Below, piece after piece: positions 6,454 through 8,000 of a stretch of DNA of 8,000 bases. The notes under the pieces were generated by a model. That model worked only from the letters and a program-made list of their open reading frames with translations. It ran no database searches and was not told the DNA's origin. This DNA is from an uncultured Clostridia bacterium. Its GTDB lineage: Bacteria > Bacillota > Clostridia > Christensenellales > Aristaeellaceae. A program made the translations under genes and the position numbers. Position 1 is the stretch's first letter; the number at the start of each line of letters is the position of its first letter. The stretch spans positions 1 through 8,000 of the forward strand of contig CAMOIA010000067.1 in the NCBI GenBank assembly GCA_946615785.1, given 5' to 3'.

Positions 6454-7019
6454 CAGCGTTCCGCGCGCGCGTTTTCCAGAGCCGCATCCTCCGTGACAGC
6501 GGAAGCTGTGGTCACAAGATCGGTCTCAGAGGCTGTATCCCCATGGGTGACCGTGCCGGCGAACAGCGCCACCTCCGGCATGTACAGAACGATGTTGTTC
6601 TGATCGTCGGACGCAACCATGCCCAGGCGCTTGACCGCCATATAGCCGATGCGGCTCAGATCCTGCGCTTCCTCAACGCGCTTTGCGAGCACCTGGTTTT
6701 TCTGCATGGTCTGCGCCATTTCGGAGGCCATGACGTTCATTTCGTTCTGCACCTTGCTGAGATGGGAAAGGCGTACGGAAACAGCGATGCTGCAGAAAAG
6801 AAACACCACCGCCAATACCGCTGCGCAAATACCCAGCGGAATATGCCTGCGTTCCACTGCCTCACGGATCTTGCGATAGCGGGGATCGGAACGGTAGCAG
6901 CCCGCAAGATCCGTACCGGCATCCGAATCCGGCAGATCCGCGTAATCGTTCACGTTAAAATGAACGCCGTCCTGGGCCCTGCCGCCGCCGGCAGCATAAC
7001 GCGTAAAGCTGATATCCAC
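6453..7019 (-). CDS. ftsL: FtsL-like septum formation protein (extended)
   Basis: The predicted 188-residue bitopic protein has a hydrophilic cytoplasmic N-terminus (1-60), one membrane segment (about 61-83, LGICAAVLAVVFLFCSIAVS), a Gln/Glu/Met-rich helix with coiled-coil character (about 84-120), then DLSRIGYMAVKRLGMV (120-135), which matches the end of the FtsL coiled coil where a short helix leads into LGM-V/A. FtsL forms a complex with FtsB/DivIC and FtsQ/DivIB that controls septal wall synthesis. The tail after about residue 150 is acidic and Thr/Ala-rich without recognisable fold. Typical FtsL is about 100-130 residues, so both ends look extended. The start is a GTG (7017-7019) with a strong GAGGAGG site at 8 nt. 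It sits 24 nt after mraZ, where rsmH would normally intervene. Sequence similarity in this family is low, so the call rests on topology, the LGM motif and position. Confidence 0.82.
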   Translation of the reverse strand: MDISFTRYAAGGGRAQDGVHFNVNDYADLPDSDAGTDLAGCYRSDPRYRKIREAVERRHIPLGICAAVLAVVFLFCSIAVSVRLSHLSKVQNEMNVMASEMAQTMQKNQVLAKRVEEAQDLSRIGYMAVKRLGMVASDDQNNIVLYMPEVALFAGTVTHGDTASETDLVTTASAVTEDAALENARAER

Positions 7020-7043
7020 GCTAATCCCCTCCTCATATATTGG

Positions 7044-7583
7044 TTAACCCATTCTCTGGACGCTCGCCACATACGCGTACACATCCGGGAAGTCGTCGTT
7101 GAAGCGAAGATCTTCCTCTTCACCACGGTGCGAATCCTGTACGATGATATGGTCATAGCTGCCGTCGATGTCCACTTCCTTCGCGTCTCCAAGCATTTTC
7201 TGCCGCAGGGAAAGAGGCAGGAGCAGACGGCCCTGGGTGTCCATTTCGCTGTCCACAAAGGAATACTTGGTGTACATATCCAGAATCCGGCGCATATTCG
7301 CGTCCTTTTTGCACAGGGATATGTATTCGTTCCTTCGTTCGATCCACGCAGTCAGCGGGTAAATTGCGATGTTCCTGAAATCCGGCGAAGGGCAGACGGC
7401 GAACTTTTCGCCGAGCGCCGCGCGGAAAACCACCGGAATGATCAGACGCCCCTTGCCGTCCAGGCCATGGGTGTATTTGCCGGTGAAGCCGGGATCCAGC
7501 GCAAGGGCCGTATCCACAGGCGCTGCCAAAGCGCCCTGCGCAGCGGCATGCTGCTGCTCAGCAGCCTCACGGTTGTCCGACAT
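7044..7583 (-). CDS. mraZ: Transcriptional regulator MraZ
   Basis: MraZ is the AbrB-like DNA-binding regulator encoded first in the dcw cluster; it binds direct repeats in front of its own operon. Numbered from the ATG at 7581-7583, the 179-residue product has two SpoVT/AbrB-like repeats, each with the family DxxGR signature: GKYTHGLDGKGRLIIP (35-50) and SEMDTQGRLLLP (112-123). About 33 residues rich in Ala and Gln precede the first repeat, whereas typical MraZ proteins (about 140-150 residues) start almost directly with it. A GTG at 7617-7619 is in frame but lies about 12 nt from the predicted transcription start, inside an operator-like box, and has no ribosome site. The ATG has only a weak GGTGAG at 6 nt, so the start is somewhat uncertain. 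The gene is followed after 24 nt by ftsL. Confidence 0.94.
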   Translation of the reverse strand: MSDNREAAEQQHAAAQGALAAPVDTALALDPGFTGKYTHGLDGKGRLIIPVVFRAALGEKFAVCPSPDFRNIAIYPLTAWIERRNEYISLCKKDANMRRILDMYTKYSFVDSEMDTQGRLLLPLSLRQKMLGDAKEVDIDGSYDHIIVQDSHRGEEEDLRFNDDFPDVYAYVASVQRMG

Positions 7584-7595
7584 CCCATTCTCACC

Positions 7596-7642
7596 ACACA
7601 ATCTACCACAATTCACCACTTTGTGGCATCTAATGGCATTTT
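7596..7642 (-). promoter_or_regulatory. Putative MraZ operator: 10-bp periodic direct repeats
   Basis: Read on the minus strand, five 7-mers recur every 10 bp: AAAATGC (7636-7642), TAGATGC (7626-7632), AAAGTGG (7616-7622), ATTGTGG (7606-7612) and ATTGTGT (7596-7602). The last three share the core GTG, and AAAGTGG equals the box reported for mycoplasma MraZ (AAAGTG followed by T or G, repeated). E. coli MraZ also binds TGGG-type repeats with 10-bp period. The array begins inside the -10 element and ends 12 nt before the mraZ ATG, a position suited to autorepression. The two upstream units, with ATG cores, match less well and may be chance. Confidence 0.7.
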
Positions 7643-7666
7643 AAGCCACCAAAGTTGAAAATGCAA
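7638..7666 (-). promoter_or_regulatory. Promoter of the mraZ-led operon
   Basis: On the minus strand, TTGCAT (-35, 7661-7666) and TAAAAT (-10, 7638-7643) are separated by 17 bp. The matches to the housekeeping consensus are 4 of 6 and 5 of 6. Transcription would begin near the A at 7631, giving a leader of about 48 nt to the mraZ ATG at 7583. The -10 element overlaps the first unit of the MraZ box array. No alternative of comparable quality was seen closer to the gene. Confidence 0.7.
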
Positions 7667-7953
7667 TATGCTTTTCTTTGGCTGTTCGTCTTTTGGGACA
7701 TCATTTCGTAATATATTCTTAACATTCTTAATCTTCTTACATGTAAGGATTACGCACGTTGCCGTTCGTTGTGGTTAATTTGCGTTCTTAACCGCAATAT
7801 ATAGAATTTGTTTTTCTAAATATGAAAAAATATTTTTTATTTCTTAATGAATTTGGCATTTTTACGTTATATTTCCTTTGCTTTTCCGCCATAAACGCCA
7901 TAATCAGAACCCTTTTCGCCCCTGTTTCGGCGTAAAGCGGCAGACTTCGGCGC
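7667..7953. other. AT-rich intergenic region upstream of the dcw promoter
   Basis: No gene is supported here. The stretch 7790-7880 is very AT-rich and may act as a curved or UP-like element, though it is distant from the promoter. Visible structures are the tandem TTCTTA repeats and palindrome described separately, an inverted repeat GGTTAA/TTAACC (7773-7778 and 7788-7793) and a direct repeat TTCGGCG[T/C]AAA at 7926-7936 and 7946-7956. A 62-codon open frame on the minus strand (7788-7976) begins with TTG inside the terminator hairpin and has no ribosome site, so it is not called a gene. No tRNA, riboswitch or canonical DnaA box (TTATCCACA) was recognised. Confidence 0.6.
7716..7742. repeat. 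Three tandem 9-bp TTCTTA repeats
   Basis: Plus-strand TTCTTAACA (7716-7724), TTCTTAATC (7725-7733) and TTCTTACAT (7734-7742) follow each other without gaps. The third runs into a perfect 12-bp palindrome CTTACATGTAAG (7736-7747). A fourth TTCTTAA lies at 7785-7791. The cluster is about 50-80 bp upstream of the mraZ -35 element, where an activator or repressor could bind. The function is unknown and simple AT-rich drift is possible. Confidence 0.5.
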
Positions 7954-7974
7954 AAAAAAAGCCCTCCGAAGGGC
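7954..7974 (-). terminator. Intrinsic terminator of the gene beyond the right edge
   Basis: On the minus strand the sequence forms the hairpin GCCCT-TCGG-AGGGC (7961-7974) followed directly by seven T residues (7954-7960). This is a textbook Rho-independent terminator for leftward transcription. It ends a transcript entering from the right and insulates the dcw promoter from it. A TGA at 7981-7983 on the minus strand, seven bases before the hairpin, could end that upstream gene (last residues would read GGNSV), but 17 bases of coding sequence are too few to identify it. There is no U-tract on the plus strand side. Confidence 0.9.
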
Positions 7975-8000
7975 AAGCGTTCACACAGAATTGCCGCCCT

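Noticed and set aside
7584..7619. GTG at 7617-7619 as the mraZ start
   Set aside because: It lies only about 12 nt from the predicted transcription start, inside an operator-like box and without a ribosome site; the ATG at 7581-7583 is preferred.
4954..7658. Long plus-strand open frames opposite murE, ftsL and mraZ (4954-6435 and 6279-7658)
   Set aside because: They mirror clearly identified minus-strand genes and show no domain or ribosome site; treated as shadows.
7667..7880. AT-rich repeat region as a replication origin
   Set aside because: No DnaA box clusters, no dnaA/dnaN neighbours, and the context is the dcw cluster.
7788..7976. 62-codon minus-strand open frame in the AT-rich upstream region
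   Set aside because: It would start with TTG within an intrinsic terminator hairpin, has no ribosome site, and runs through sequence of changing composition.

Overview
The window is one leftward-transcribed stretch of a bacterial division and cell wall (dcw) cluster. On the minus strand, from right to left, it reads mraZ, ftsL, murE, mraY, murD, ftsQ/divIB, ftsA and the first 89 codons of ftsZ, which runs off the left edge. I see no credible gene on the plus strand. Coding DNA is GC-rich and most genes have clear Shine-Dalgarno sites (AGGAGG-like, or AAGGGGG before ftsQ and ftsZ). MurE carries the DNPR motif typical of meso-diaminopimelate-adding enzymes. Together with a clostridial-type FtsL and a short DivIB-like FtsQ, this suggests a GC-rich member of the Clostridia (Firmicutes). 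That placement is an inference, not proven by the window.

Layout from right to left. Positions 7954-7974 hold an intrinsic terminator that closes a leftward gene lying beyond the right edge. Positions 7667-7953 are an AT-rich gene-free stretch with short direct and inverted repeats. A sigma-A-type promoter (7638-7666) follows. A 10-bp-periodic array resembling MraZ operator boxes (7596-7642) overlaps its -10 element and the 5' leader of mraZ. From mraZ to mraY the genes are separated by only 11-24 nt. A 184-nt non-coding gap with several inverted repeats separates mraY from murD. murD and ftsQ are 14 nt apart. A 139-nt gap before ftsA contains a near-consensus promoter (TTGTCA, 17 bp, TACAAT), so ftsA-ftsZ can probably be transcribed separately from the wall-synthesis genes. 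ftsA and ftsZ are 48 nt apart.

How the genes work together: MurE and MurD build the UDP-MurNAc peptide stem, MraY loads it onto the lipid carrier, FtsL and FtsQ belong to the membrane part of the divisome, FtsA tethers FtsZ to the membrane, and MraZ probably regulates the operon. The cluster is reduced: rsmH (mraW), ftsI/pbpB, murF, ftsW, murG and murC, which often sit between these genes, are absent from the places where they would be expected.

I did not find a previously undescribed system. The points most worth a second look are the putative MraZ operator, the reduced gene content, an altered phosphate-2 loop in FtsA, a Q in place of the usual T in an MraY active-site loop, the internal ftsA promoter and its leader, and the unexplained gap before murD.
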